Positions 46,398 through 55,521 of a DNA stretch of 64,000 nt are shown piece after piece. Location: NCBI RefSeq assembly GCF_004117055.1, contig NZ_CP026363.1, positions 2,534,001 to 2,598,000 of the forward strand. The letters run 5' to 3'. Within the stretch, counting starts at the first letter, position 1; each line of letters starts with the position of its first letter. Both the position numbers and the translations under genes were made by a program. Source of the stretch: Brevibacillus agri (lineage in GTDB: Bacteria; Bacillota; Bacilli; Brevibacillales; Brevibacillaceae). Under the pieces are notes generated by a model. It was not told where the DNA came from, searched no databases, and worked only from the letters and a program-made list of their open reading frames with translations.

Positions 46398-46503
46398 GTG
46401 CGCTCATTTCGCTTATCATTACTTATTAATACTTACATATATTGCTTAAAATGTGCAAATGACTTACAATGAAGGAGAAAGGCGAGGATGGAGTGAAATC
46501 GTG

Positions 46504-47265
46504 ATGTACCAAGAGGAACGTTTGGCCGCGATCTTGCAGTATTTGCAAGAGCACCAGCGCATCAGCGTGCAGGAGGTCGTGGAAAAGTTCTCCGTCTCCC
46601 GCGACACAGCGAGGCGTGACATCGTCAAGCTGGAGGAGCAGGGCGAGATTTTGCGCACGCGCGGCGGAGCGATTTTGCCCAGCTTGAGCAAAAAAAGCTA
46701 TTCGCATCAGGAGCGGATGCAGCTCGACCTGTCGGGCAAGCGCCGGATTGCGCAGGCAGCAGCCCGCCTGATAAAAGACGGCGATTATTTGCTGCTCGAC
46801 GCGTCGACGACCGTGCAACTGACGGTAGAATCGCTGCAGACGAAAGACCATGTCATCATCACGAACTCGCTCGCGACAGCCGCCAGTGTGGCGCGCAAGG
46901 ATGGCGTGCTTGTGAAGCTGCTCGGCGGGGACGTCAACCCGGAGGATCAGTGCGTGCACGGCACCCGTACCATTGAAAACTTGGCGGATTACCATGTAGA
47001 CAAGGTGCTGGTTGGCGCATGTGGACTCACGACGAGCGGCCTCGTCTCGACGAATGAAGATCACGGCTATCTCATTCGGGAAATGATTCAGCGGGCCGAT
47101 CAGGTCATCATTCTCGCCGACCATACCAAGTTCGGGAAGAGCATGCTGTACCGCGTAGCCAGCCTGGAGCGAATCGACATGATCGTGACAGACCGCCAGC
47201 CTGGGCGGGAGATGGCAGAGGCGCTGGAAAAAAACGAAGTGGAAGTCATAGTCGCAAACGAGTAG
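46504..47265 (+). CDS. DeoR-family transcriptional regulator
   Basis: The 253-residue product starts at ATG 46504 (GGAGTG ten bases upstream; GTG 46501 is an alternative). The DeoR helix-turn-helix is ISVQEVVEKFSVSRDTARRDI (residues about 22-42, written in two parts), followed by LRTRGGAI and a sugar-phosphate-type effector domain (LLLDASTTVQLT, IITNSLATA, LLGGDVN). DeoR regulators usually control sugar or polyol genes, but neither neighbour is one; the target lies elsewhere. It interrupts the expected rpmF-fapR neighbourhood. Confidence 0.9.
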   Translation: MYQEERLAAILQYLQEHQRISVQEVVEKFSVSRDTARRDIVKLEEQGEILRTRGGAILPSLSKKSYSHQERMQLDLSGKRRIAQAAARLIKDGDYLLLDASTTVQLTVESLQTKDHVIITNSLATAASVARKDGVLVKLLGGDVNPEDQCVHGTRTIENLADYHVDKVLVGACGLTTSGLVSTNEDHGYLIREMIQRADQVIILADHTKFGKSMLYRVASLERIDMIVTDRQPGREMAEALEKNEVEVIVANE

Positions 47266-47348
47266 GCGACGATTTTTCAAAGAGCGGATAGATTTCACCT
47301 GGCTGGCGTGAAGGGAAGCCCCGCGTGACAGCAGGTGGATTTATCAGG

Positions 47349-47386
47349 GAAGGTTCTTCTTGCGGGAAGAATCTTCTCTTTTTTGC
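47349..47386 (+). terminator. Rho-independent terminator after the DeoR gene
   Basis: GAAGGTTCTTC (47349-47359) pairs with GAAGAATCTTC (47366-47376), followed by TCTTTTTTGC. Confidence 0.82.
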
Positions 47387-47550
47387 TTGCAAGGACAAAG
47401 ACGGCCTGCTATCCTAAAAATCCTGACTTTTCCACGAGGAGCCATTCCTGTAATGAAGAAATTTGAGCTTTGAAAGAAAAAAGCGCCTCCTGTATGCTGG
47501 GTCTTGGAATGGTCACATTCACTGCCCTAATGAAAAGGAGGACGCTCTAC

Positions 47551-48849
47551 ATGAAGTATAAGCTGAAACAGAAACAGAATCAACGGATTACACGAATTAC
47601 CGAAAAAACACTGGTTGTTGGCGCGGACATCGCCAAAAAGATTCATGTAGCTCGAGCCGTGGATTTCCGAGGCATTGAGCTTGGGAAAGAATGTGTGTTC
47701 CACAACGATCAGGAGGGGCTAACGAAACTGGCTGCGTGGATGAAGGAGCTTGGCCGGATACATGAGAAAACCGACATCGTATTTGGCATCGAGCCTACCG
47801 GACACTACTGGTTCCCGTTAGCGGCATTTTTGAAGGAGCAAGACATCAGGGTCGTCGTCGTGAATCCGCACCATGTGAACAAGAGCAAAGAACTTGAGGA
47901 CAACTCGCAGACCAAGAGCGACTACAAGGATGCGAAGGTCATTGCCGACCTGATTCGGAGCGGGAAATATTCAGAGCCCAATTTGCCGACCAAGGAATAT
48001 GCAGAGCTACGCATTCTGATGAATTTTCGGGAGAAGGTCATGGTGAGCTTGAATCAAGTGAAAGCTCGGATTACAAACTGGTTTGACCGCTACTTTCCGG
48101 AGTATCCACAAGTGTTTAAGGACTGGGAAGGCAAGGCATCACTGATGACCATGCGCCAGTTTCCCACTCCAGAGGAGATTGTCTCGATAGGCGCCAGAGG
48201 CGTTCTCACACATTGGAAGACGGAAATCAAGCGTGGAGTGGGCATCAAGAGAGCGGAGCAGCTCTATGCTGCCGCTACGGTCTCTATCGGGCTTACCGAG
48301 GGGCTGACAGCTGCCCGAATCGAGCTTGCCGCCTTGCTGCAGCAGTACGATCTGTACTGCAAGCAAGAAGAAAGCATTATGACGGAAGTCCTGCAGATTC
48401 TGGAGAAGATCCCCGGAACGAAGCAAATGCTGAGCATCCCAGGGATTGGCATTCTGACCGTCGCCGGCTTCTTGGCGGAGGTTGGCGATCTGAACAACTA
48501 CGACCATAGACAGCAGATCATCCGTCTGGCTGGGCTGAATCTGACGGAGAACAGCTCTGGAAAACGTAAGGGAAAGACCGGAATCAGCAAGCGGGGGCGC
48601 TCTCGCCTAAGAGGCATCTTGTTCCGCTGCATGCTGCCGATGGTAGCCAAAAACAAAGAGTTTAAAGCGCTCCACGAGTATTATACAACGCGTAGTCAAA
48701 ATCCGCTCAAGAAGAAGCAATCGATTATCGCCTTATGTGGAAAACTGGTTCGCGTCCTCTATACACTGGGGACAAAGCAGAAAGAGTATAACGCAAACGA
48801 AGTATTGGGGCCGATTCGACAAGCCCAGCTACAACAAAGTGCTGCATAA
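47551..48849 (+). CDS. IS110-family transposase (DEDD + Tnp_20)
   Basis: The 432-residue product starts at ATG 47551 after AAAAGGAGGACGCTCTAC. The N-terminal DEDD RuvC-like domain shows VVGADIAKKIH (D), FGIEPTGHYWFP (E) and KSDYKDAKVIADLI (D, D). The C-terminal Tnp_20 domain contains the helix-hairpin-helix IPGIGILTVAGFLAEVGD and ENSSGKRKGKTGISKRGR, with the serine of the newly described IS110 active site, followed by RLRGILFRC. It appears intact, with no frameshift. A longer in-frame start upstream lacks a ribosome site. Confidence 0.95.
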   Translation: MKYKLKQKQNQRITRITEKTLVVGADIAKKIHVARAVDFRGIELGKECVFHNDQEGLTKLAAWMKELGRIHEKTDIVFGIEPTGHYWFPLAAFLKEQDIRVVVVNPHHVNKSKELEDNSQTKSDYKDAKVIADLIRSGKYSEPNLPTKEYAELRILMNFREKVMVSLNQVKARITNWFDRYFPEYPQVFKDWEGKASLMTMRQFPTPEEIVSIGARGVLTHWKTEIKRGVGIKRAEQLYAAATVSIGLTEGLTAARIELAALLQQYDLYCKQEESIMTEVLQILEKIPGTKQMLSIPGIGILTVAGFLAEVGDLNNYDHRQQIIRLAGLNLTENSSGKRKGKTGISKRGRSRLRGILFRCMLPMVAKNKEFKALHEYYTTRSQNPLKKKQSIIALCGKLVRVLYTLGTKQKEYNANEVLGPIRQAQLQQSAA

Positions 48850-48939
48850 AGCTTATCAACAAACCTGTCATCTCGCTTATTCACATGTGTACAACCATGA
48901 CAACGGAAGCACCGGAGAAGCCGAAGAATTAAAATCCAT

Positions 48940-49024
48940 AAGGGCAACGACCCAGTCGAGGAGCTAGAATCGGCCTCCACCCCTTGAGAGGTAGAACGAA
49001 GGAATGTAAGGGCATAGACCCAGC
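48940..49024 (+). ncRNA. Possible bridge RNA region of the IS110-family element
   Basis: The 3' non-coding end holds a direct repeat TAAGGGCAnnGACCCAG at 48939-48955 and 49007-49023, 68 bp apart. IS1111-group elements encode their bridge RNA downstream of the transposase, whereas IS110-group elements encode it upstream. The repeat could flank stem-loops presenting target- and donor-binding loops. Structure was not computed; the identity is inferred from location. Confidence 0.45.
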
Positions 49025-49256
49025 GTGACATGGGAGGGTAAACCCCGAGGGCGGATGTGGAGATCCACTGTGCGATCATACCTTTTTATCCACAGTCTGG
49101 AAACTGGTGATTGCAGGCTCTATTCCCGCCACAGCCCTTACAGAAATATTTGTATCTCCTTCAATCTTCCGACAAGAGCTTTAAGATGTCAAAGTTAAAA
49201 AACAGAGAATGAGCGAGAAAACAGGAGAAAACATTACTTTATAGTGGGAGGAATTT

Positions 49257-50036
49257 ATGGTCTACTGGCGGCTGATTCGCAAAAGCTATCGTCGCAATCT
49301 TCAGTATCGTCTCTCTCATCTGGTCAACAATGTGGCGAGCGCGGTTTTCGGGCTTGTTTTTATTGCCATCTGGATGGGGGTTTTGCGTGGCAAGCAAGTA
49401 CACGGTCCGTACGATGCCACGACCATGGCCCATTACATCGCAATTTGCCAAAGTGTGCTCTGGGTCACGGCGTTTTTGTCTCCAGGCCTCCATGTCCAAC
49501 TGGGCGTTCGCAGCGGGGCGGTAAGCCTGGACATGATTAAGCCCGTCCACTATTTGTGGTACACCTTGAGCCAGGAGTTTGGCAGGCTGCTCTACAACGC
49601 CTGTTATCGCAGTCTACCAATCGGCATTTTGCTCGGGCTTGCAGTCGGCTTCTACGTTCCTTCCCACCCGCTTACTTATCTCCTGTTTCCGCTCTCGCTG
49701 TTGCTCGCGGTGTACATCGCCATGCTCCTGTTTTATCTGGTCGGGATCTCTTCCTTTTGGACGACAGAGGTGCGTTGGTTGCACCTTATTTTGATGTCGC
49801 TGCTGTTCGGCTTTGGCGGACAGATGATTCCTGTCGATCTGTTGCCTGGCATCCTTGGGGAAGTCGCTCCGTTCTTGCCTTTTGCCGCGATGATTTACTA
49901 TCCGGTCATGACCTGGCTGGAACTGGCTCCGGCGCACGGGATAGCCGTTCAAGTTTTTTGGGCGGTAGCGCTGACGGCGATCGCGCTGTTGGCGACCGGG
50001 CGAGCGAGAAGAAAACTGGAGATTCAAGGAGGGTAG
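49257..50036 (+). CDS. ABC-2-type transporter permease, first subunit
   Basis: The 259-residue product starts after GGGAGGAATTT. About six spans (near residues 25-45, 60-80, 115-135, 140-165, 170-195, 230-250) carry the ABC-2 pattern without a nucleotide-binding domain. The basic N-terminus (RKSYRRNLQYR) resembles a coupling helix. It resembles the DUF990/viologen-exporter (VepB-like) permease class, a recalled similarity. It is the first of three genes (two permeases then the ATPase). The leader lies in DNA next to the IS element. Confidence 0.85.
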   Translation: MVYWRLIRKSYRRNLQYRLSHLVNNVASAVFGLVFIAIWMGVLRGKQVHGPYDATTMAHYIAICQSVLWVTAFLSPGLHVQLGVRSGAVSLDMIKPVHYLWYTLSQEFGRLLYNACYRSLPIGILLGLAVGFYVPSHPLTYLLFPLSLLLAVYIAMLLFYLVGISSFWTTEVRWLHLILMSLLFGFGGQMIPVDLLPGILGEVAPFLPFAAMIYYPVMTWLELAPAHGIAVQVFWAVALTAIALLATGRARRKLEIQGG

Positions 50037-50040
50037 AGAG

Positions 50041-50829
50041 GTGCTTGGACTTTATCGAAAACTAATCGCAGCCAGCATTCGCGCGCAAATGCAGTACAAA
50101 ATGAATTTCATCACCAGCGCGGCTACGACCGGGATGATTATGGTGCTTGATTTCGTCGTTCTTTCCGCCATTTTGCACCGCTTTGACAACGTGGCGGGCT
50201 GGAACATTTATGAGGTCGGCATGCTGTACGGCATCTCGTCGACATCCGTATCGTTGTATCGGCTGTTTGCGCCAGAATTGCACGAATTTGAAAAGTACGT
50301 GGTGCACGGCGAGTTCGACCAGATGCTGATTCGTCCCGTCTCCCCGCTGATGCTTCTGCTCACGCGCAATCTGGACCTTTCGCGCATTGGCGGGGTGGTG
50401 CAGGGAGTGGCGGTGCTGGCTGTCTCGCTCGCCGGGCTTGCGGCAGAGGGCAGACCGATTGGGTGGCTCGCCCTGTTTTCGCCTGTGGCGATCATGTCGG
50501 GCGGCGTCATTTATTTTTCCATGGCCTTGGCCTCGGCGGCGCTGTCTTTTTGGACGCACCAAATGAAAGACATGCTGACTTTCACCATTTACGCTCCGGC
50601 CAACGCCTCCAACTATCCGATCTCGCTCTATCCGGGCTGGCTGAAGTGGCTGTTTTTCTCGGCGCTCCCGATCGCCTACATGAACTACTTGCCAATGCTG
50701 ACCTTGCTTGGAAAAGGGGGCGGCTGGTACTACCCGCTTGCAGCGCCTGTCGCGGCGACAGTGGCGCTGCTATTGGCGAGAGCCTTCTGGAATACGGGGA
50801 TTCGGCACTATCACAGTACGGGAAGCTAA
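50041..50829 (+). CDS. ABC-2-type transporter permease, second subunit
   Basis: The 262-residue product starts at GTG 50041, 4 bp after the first permease, with AGGAGGGTAGAGAG upstream. It has about six spans, with GEFDQMLIRPVSPLMLLL and the FYSMALASAALSFW-type segment characteristic of DUF990-like ABC-2 permeases. It should form a heterodimer with the first permease and be driven by the ATPase 12 bp downstream. Confidence 0.87.
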   Translation: MLGLYRKLIAASIRAQMQYKMNFITSAATTGMIMVLDFVVLSAILHRFDNVAGWNIYEVGMLYGISSTSVSLYRLFAPELHEFEKYVVHGEFDQMLIRPVSPLMLLLTRNLDLSRIGGVVQGVAVLAVSLAGLAAEGRPIGWLALFSPVAIMSGGVIYFSMALASAALSFWTHQMKDMLTFTIYAPANASNYPISLYPGWLKWLFFSALPIAYMNYLPMLTLLGKGGGWYYPLAAPVAATVALLLARAFWNTGIRHYHSTGS

Positions 50830-50841
50830 GGAGGTTGTAAC

Positions 50842-51813
50842 ATGATTGAAACAGCACATATCAGCAAATCGTTTTTTCTGACTCCGCCCAAAGAAGGTCC
50901 GTTCGCTTCGCTGCGTTCCCTGTTTTCCCGCGAGCAGCGCGAAGTCAAGGCGGTGGACGACATTTCCTTTTCAATCGAGGCGGGGGAGTTCGTCGGCTAC
51001 ATCGGTCCGAACGGCGCGGGGAAATCGACCACGATCAAGATGCTCTCCGGCATTTTGCATCCGAGTCAGGGGGAAATTCGCATTGACGGCTACAGTCCGC
51101 AAAAAGACAGAATCCAGGTCGCTTCGCGCATCGGCGTCGTGTTCGGACAGCGTACACAGTTGTGGTGGGACTTGCCTGTCAAAGACTCGTTTGAAATTTT
51201 ACAGGCGATGTACAAGATCGACGACCGGGCCTATCGGCGCGCGATGGCGATGTACCAGGAGCTTTTGGACTTGCACGAGTTTTTGGACACGCCTGTGCGC
51301 AAGTTGTCTTTGGGACAGCGAATGAGAGCGGACCTCGCTGCGACCCTTTTGCACGATCCGCCCGTTTTGTTCCTGGATGAGCCGACAATCGGCCTGGACG
51401 TGGTTGCGAAGACGCGGATTCGCGCGTTTTTGAAAGAAGTCAACGAGACGCAAAAAAAGACGATTTTGCTCACGACGCACGACATGGACGATATTGAGCA
51501 GTTGTGCAAGCGGATTATCGTCATCAATCACGGGAAAAAGATGATGGATACGAGCCTGGACGACATGCGCCGCCAAATTGGCCTGCCCAGCTTGATTCAG
51601 GTCGAATATCGCCAGCCCCCGCACCTGGAGGCGGAACTGCCGGGGATTGAGCGGATGGAGCTTGCAGGCAATGTGTTGTCCATTCATTTTGACAAAGGCA
51701 AAATTTCTTCGCCGCGCATTCTCGCCGCAGTCGCGAACTGGGGCGAGCCGCTGGACATCCAAATGAAGGAACCCGGGATCGAGGAAATCATTCGGCTGAT
51801 GTACCGCGAGTGA
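50842..51813 (+). CDS. ABC transporter ATP-binding protein, DrrA/ViaA-like class
   Basis: The 323-residue product starts after AAGGAGGTTGTAAC. Walker A is GPNGAGKSTT (about residues 55-64), Q-loop in VFGQRTQLWWDLP, signature LSLGQRMRADLA (a variation of LSGGQ), Walker B VLFLDEPTIGLD and H-loop LLTTHDMDD. The N-terminal extension (FFLTPPKEGPFASLRSLFSRE) and the C-terminal beta domain are typical of the viologen/DrrA-type exporter ATPases. It energises the two permeases upstream to export an unknown compound. Confidence 0.95.
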   Translation: MIETAHISKSFFLTPPKEGPFASLRSLFSREQREVKAVDDISFSIEAGEFVGYIGPNGAGKSTTIKMLSGILHPSQGEIRIDGYSPQKDRIQVASRIGVVFGQRTQLWWDLPVKDSFEILQAMYKIDDRAYRRAMAMYQELLDLHEFLDTPVRKLSLGQRMRADLAATLLHDPPVLFLDEPTIGLDVVAKTRIRAFLKEVNETQKKTILLTTHDMDDIEQLCKRIIVINHGKKMMDTSLDDMRRQIGLPSLIQVEYRQPPHLEAELPGIERMELAGNVLSIHFDKGKISSPRILAAVANWGEPLDIQMKEPGIEEIIRLMYRE

Positions 51814-51837
51814 GAGCCACATTTTCAAGAACTTTAC

Positions 51838-51886
51838 TTGTAATTGCCGACGTTCTCCCTTATACTGTTTTGGTACCTGGTATTAA
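51838..51886 (+). promoter_or_regulatory. fapR promoter with overlapping FapR operator
   Basis: TTGTAA (51838-51843) and TATACT (51861-51866) are separated by 17 bp. The 17-bp operator TTGGTACCTGGTATTAA (51870-51886) covers the transcription start and closely matches the Bacillus FapR box TTAGTACCTRNTACTAA. FapR would repress its own operon until malonyl-CoA or malonyl-ACP binds it. Confidence 0.93.
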
Positions 51887-51951
51887 AAACAGCTCGCAAT
51901 CATACATATCCGAATGAGAATCTTGCTAGGGGGGTGTTTCGCATCGCCCGC

Positions 51952-52518
51952 TTGCCAAAAAAAGACCGCCAGACGCGCTTGGTGCAGTCGCTGGCGGATA
52001 ATCCATTTGCGACGGACGAAGATCTGGCTGAGTTATTTCATGTCAGCATTCAAACAATACGTTTAGACCGATTGGAGCTTGGGATTCCCGAGCTGCGCGA
52101 GCGGATCAAATCGGTTGCCGAAAAGAGTCTCGATCCCGTAAAATCGCTGGGGATCGACGAGGTGATCGGCGAGATTATCGACTTGCAGCTCGATTCCCAG
52201 GCCATTTCCGTACTGGAAATAAAAGAAGAGCATGTTTTTTCGAAGACGCAGATTGCCAGGGGGCACTATATTTTTGCCCAGGCCAACTCGTTGGCAGTAG
52301 CAGTCATTAATGCAGATGTGGCGTTGACCGCAACCGCCCGAATCCGCTTCGTGCGGCCTGTGCGCATCGGCGAAAAGCTGGTGGCAAAAGCGCTGGTGCG
52401 CAGCCGGAACGGCGACGAATGCAAAGTGCGCGTTGAGACCAAGGTTCAGGGAGAATTGGTCTTTACCGCGACGTTTCGGGTTGTAGAAATGTCAGGGACA
52501 CAAAATCGGCATGGATGA
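51952..52518 (+). CDS. fapR: FapR, fatty acid and phospholipid synthesis repressor
   Basis: The start is uncertain: TTG 51952 gives 188 residues, the length of B. subtilis FapR, while GTG 51934 gives 194; neither has a well-spaced ribosome site (AGGGGGGTG ends at 51936). The N-terminal helix-turn-helix ([25 protein letters not shown], split) and linker [13 protein letters not shown] lead to a hot-dog-fold effector domain ([20 protein letters not shown]). Malonyl-CoA or malonyl-ACP binding releases it from DNA. It overlaps plsX leader and controls the operon through the upstream box. Confidence 0.94.
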   Translation: MPKKDRQTRLVQSLADNPFATDEDLAELFHVSIQTIRLDRLELGIPELRERIKSVAEKSLDPVKSLGIDEVIGEIIDLQLDSQAISVLEIKEEHVFSKTQIARGHYIFAQANSLAVAVINADVALTATARIRFVRPVRIGEKLVAKALVRSRNGDECKVRVETKVQGELVFTATFRVVEMSGTQNRHG

Positions 52519-52538
52519 GAGGTAAGGAGGAGACACGG

Positions 52539-53546
52539 TTGCGAATTGCAGTTGATGCGATGGGCGGCGATAACGCACCGCGAAGTACAGTTTTAGGGGC
52601 GCTTGCTGCCATCAAGGAAAACCCGGCCATTACCGTTGTACTGGTGGGAGATGAACAGGCCATTTGGAACCACTTGCCGCAAGACTTGCCGGCAAACATC
52701 GAGATCGTTCCTACTACGGAAGTGATTTTGCCAGATGATGAACCGGTTCGAGCTGTACGTCGCAAGAAAAATTCTTCGCTTGTCGTAGCAGTCGAGATGG
52801 CACGCGAAAAAATCGTGGATGCAGCGATCTCTGCAGGTAATACAGGTGCGCTCATGACGGCGGGGTTGCTCTATGCAGGCCGCATGGAGGGGATTGAACG
52901 TCCCGCTCTGGCCGCCTTTATCCCGAATGTACTGGGCCGCGTCACGCTTACGCTCGACGTCGGCGCCAACATGGATGCGAAGCCGCATCACCTGCTGCAA
53001 TATGCGGTGATGGGCAGTCTGTACGCAGAAAAAGTGCTGGGCTTTGAAAATCCGAAAGTGGGACTCCTCAACGTAGGGACAGAGGAAGGAAAAGGAAACG
53101 AGCTGACCAAAGCCGTCTTCCCGCTTCTGTCCCAGGCAGACCTGAATTTTGTCGGCAACGTGGAAGCGCGTGACGTCATGCAAGGGGCATGCGATGTGCT
53201 CGTTTGCGACGGCTTTGTCGGCAACGTGCTGCTGAAAGCGGTAGAGGGCGCGGCCTCCACAATCTTTTCGCTGTTGAAGCAGGAGTTTACTTCCAGTCTG
53301 ATTAATAAAGTAGGAGCGGCCATTTTAAAGCCGGGACTCGTGCGCTTCAAGAACAAAATGGACTATGCGGAATACGGGGGAGCGCCGTTGTTGGGCCTGA
53401 AAAGTCCTGTCATCAAGGCACACGGCTCCTCTGACGAGCGAGCGATGAAAAACGCGATTGCCAGCGCAGCCCGCTTCGTGCGGCAAGATGTAAACGAAGT
53501 CATTGCGCAGGCGCTACAGAAAAATATAACGGGAGAAAGCGAGTGA
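52539..53546 (+). CDS. plsX: Phosphate acyltransferase PlsX
   Basis: The 335-residue product starts at TTG 52539 after TAAGGAGGAGACACGG. It opens with IAVDAMGGDNAPRS and carries AAISAGNTGALMTAGL, GRVTLTLDVGANMDAKP and ICDGFVGNVLLKAVEG-type motif CDGFVGNVLLKAVEG. PlsX converts acyl-ACP to acyl-phosphate for glycerol-3-phosphate acylation by PlsY. It overlaps the next start by 4 bp. Confidence 0.96.
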   Translation: MRIAVDAMGGDNAPRSTVLGALAAIKENPAITVVLVGDEQAIWNHLPQDLPANIEIVPTTEVILPDDEPVRAVRRKKNSSLVVAVEMAREKIVDAAISAGNTGALMTAGLLYAGRMEGIERPALAAFIPNVLGRVTLTLDVGANMDAKPHHLLQYAVMGSLYAEKVLGFENPKVGLLNVGTEEGKGNELTKAVFPLLSQADLNFVGNVEARDVMQGACDVLVCDGFVGNVLLKAVEGAASTIFSLLKQEFTSSLINKVGAAILKPGLVRFKNKMDYAEYGGAPLLGLKSPVIKAHGSSDERAMKNAIASAARFVRQDVNEVIAQALQKNITGESE

Positions 53547-54571
53547 GGCAGATGGACAAAAAGCGTTCAGTAGGCATTTTGGCTACAGGTTCCTATACAC
53601 CTGACAGAGTGCTTAGCAACTTCGATCTGGAAAAAATGGTGGAAACGACAGATGAGTGGATTGTTTCCCGCACCGGAATCCGGGAACGTCGCATTTGCTC
53701 GGCTGAGCAAGCTTCCTCCGATCTTGCTTATGAAGCTGCGAAAAAAGCGCTGGAGCGAGCCAACATCAGCGCAGAGCAGCTCGACATGATTATCGTGGCA
53801 ACAGTGACGCCTGATATGATGTTCCCGTCGACTGCCTGCATCCTGCAGGAAAAGCTAGGAGCAAAACGTGCAGCGGCGCTTGACGTATCGGCTGCCTGCA
53901 CAGGCTTTTTGTACGGCATCACGACAGCGGCGCAGTTCATTGCCAACGGACTTTACAAATACGTGCTGGTCGTCGGGGTAGAGACGCTGTCCAAAATTAC
54001 GAACTACAAAGACCGCAACACATGTGTGCTGTTCGGGGATGGCGCAGGTGCCGCTGTGATCGGCGAAGTGCGGGAAGGCTTTGGCTTCCAGTCGTTTGAG
54101 CTTGGCGCAGACGGCGCAGGCGGAGAGTTGCTGTGCCTGCCTGCGGGCGGCTCGCGCATCCCGGCTTCGAGCGAGTCGGTCGAAAACAACCTGCACTATC
54201 TCTCGATGGCAGGCGGCGAAGTCTTCAAATTCGCGGTGCGCGTGATGAACTCCGCGACAGAAGCGGTATTGTCCAAAGCGGGAGTCGAGCGGGAAAACAT
54301 CGACCTTTTGGTGCCGCACCAGGCGAACAAGCGGATTATCGACTCTGCCGTGCAACGCTTCGGCTTGTCTGAGGACAAAGTGGCGATCAACCTCGACCGT
54401 TACGGAAACATGTCTTCTGCGTCGATTCCGGTTGCGCTGGACGAAGCGATCGCGGCGGGACGGGTAAAAGAAGGCGACAACGTCATTCTCGTAGGTTTCG
54501 GCGGGGGCTTGACCTGGGGAGCAACGCTTCTGAAATGGTCGACCACGCCAGCGGAAGGGAGCGGACAGTAG
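53543..54571 (+). CDS. fabH: 3-oxoacyl-ACP synthase III (FabH)
   Basis: The 342-residue product is annotated from GTG 53543 (GGGAGA seven bases upstream, GTGA overlap with plsX); ATG 53552 is an alternative close to the family start. The catalytic triad is present: cysteine C119 in SAACTGFLYG, histidine in LVPHQANKRII and asparagine in YGNMSSASI. It condenses acyl-CoA with malonyl-ACP to start fatty acid synthesis. In B. subtilis fabHA is located elsewhere, so this operon is of the Paenibacillaceae type. Its stop shares a base with the fabD start. Confidence 0.95.
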   Translation: MRQMDKKRSVGILATGSYTPDRVLSNFDLEKMVETTDEWIVSRTGIRERRICSAEQASSDLAYEAAKKALERANISAEQLDMIIVATVTPDMMFPSTACILQEKLGAKRAAALDVSAACTGFLYGITTAAQFIANGLYKYVLVVGVETLSKITNYKDRNTCVLFGDGAGAAVIGEVREGFGFQSFELGADGAGGELLCLPAGGSRIPASSESVENNLHYLSMAGGEVFKFAVRVMNSATEAVLSKAGVERENIDLLVPHQANKRIIDSAVQRFGLSEDKVAINLDRYGNMSSASIPVALDEAIAAGRVKEGDNVILVGFGGGLTWGATLLKWSTTPAEGSGQ

Positions 54572-55521
54572 TGGGGAAAGTAGCATTTGTTTTTCCGGGC
54601 CAAGGCTCGCAATTCGTAGGGATGGGGCAGACGCTTTCCGAGCAGTCGGAAGCAGCCCGCCGCATTTTTGAAACGGCAGATGCCGCGCTCGGCTTTTCGC
54701 TCTCCGGTCTGTGCTTTGCAGGCCCGGAAGAAGAGTTGAAGCTGACGGCGAACACGCAGCCGGCGATTTTGACGGCGAGCGTCGCTGTGCTTGCAGCCTT
54801 GAAAGAAAAGTTGCCGGATTACACGCCTGATTTCGTGGCGGGCCACAGTCTGGGCGAATATTCGGCGCTGGTGGCAGCAGGCGCGCTGTCTTTTGCCGAT
54901 ACGGTCAAAGTCGTTCGGGCACGCGGCCAATTCATGGAAGAAGCCGTTCCGGCAGGCCAGGGCGCTATGGCAGCGGTCTTGAACATGGAGCGCGCAGCCC
55001 TGCAAGCCGTGTGCGAGGAAGTAACCGCTTCCGGGCATCCGGTTCAGCCAGCGAACATGAACTGCCCGGGGCAGATCGTCATCTCCGGCTCGGCCGAAGG
55101 CGTCAAGCTGGCGGGCGAAAAGGCCAAGGCAGCAGGAGCGAAGCGTGTGCTCCCGCTGAACGTGAGCGGACCGTTCCACTCCAGCCTGATGCAGCCAGCC
55201 GCAGACAAATTGCAGGCGGTGCTTGCAGGCGTCACAGTCCAGGAAGCGAGCGTCCCGGTCGTGGCAAACGTGACGGCACGCCCTGTTACCGAAGCGGCAA
55301 CGATCGTCGAGCAGCTTGTGCAGCAAGTATCGGCTCCGGTTTTGTGGGAGGATTCGGTACAGTGGATGGTCGAAGCGGGCGTGACTACGTTCGTGGAGAT
55401 CGGACCAGGCAAAGTGCTTGCGGGACTGATTAAAAAAATCGCGCCAGCCGATACGACGATCATTTCGGTCCAGGACATGGAATCCTTGACTGAGCTTTTG
55501 AACGGAGGGGTACTATGCTAA
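54571..55521 (+). CDS. fabD: Malonyl-CoA:ACP transacylase
   Basis: The 316-residue product starts at GTG 54571, overlapping the fabH stop by one base (TAGTG), with GGAAGGGAG upstream. The oxyanion segment [12 protein letters not shown], active-site serine S93 in GHSLGEYSA, and GPFHSSLM with the catalytic His define FabD. It charges ACP with malonate, the extender used by FabH and FabF. Confidence 0.96.
   Translation: MGKVAFVFPGQGSQFVGMGQTLSEQSEAARRIFETADAALGFSLSGLCFAGPEEELKLTANTQPAILTASVAVLAALKEKLPDYTPDFVAGHSLGEYSALVAAGALSFADTVKVVRARGQFMEEAVPAGQGAMAAVLNMERAALQAVCEEVTASGHPVQPANMNCPGQIVISGSAEGVKLAGEKAKAAGAKRVLPLNVSGPFHSSLMQPAADKLQAVLAGVTVQEASVPVVANVTARPVTEAATIVEQLVQQVSAPVLWEDSVQWMVEAGVTTFVEIGPGKVLAGLIKKIAPADTTIISVQDMESLTELLNGGVLC

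Larger units (their letters stand above)
47470..49080 (+). mobile_element. IS110-family insertion sequence (IS1111 group-like)
   Basis: A single transposase gene (47551-48849) is flanked by a short upstream and a long (about 200 bp) downstream non-coding end. A 9-bp subterminal inverted repeat GCTGGGTCT (47496-47504) and AGACCCAGC (49016-49024) frames it, as expected for the IS1111 group, which lacks terminal repeats and target duplications. Exact ends are not determined; the coordinates given are approximate. Confidence 0.75.
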
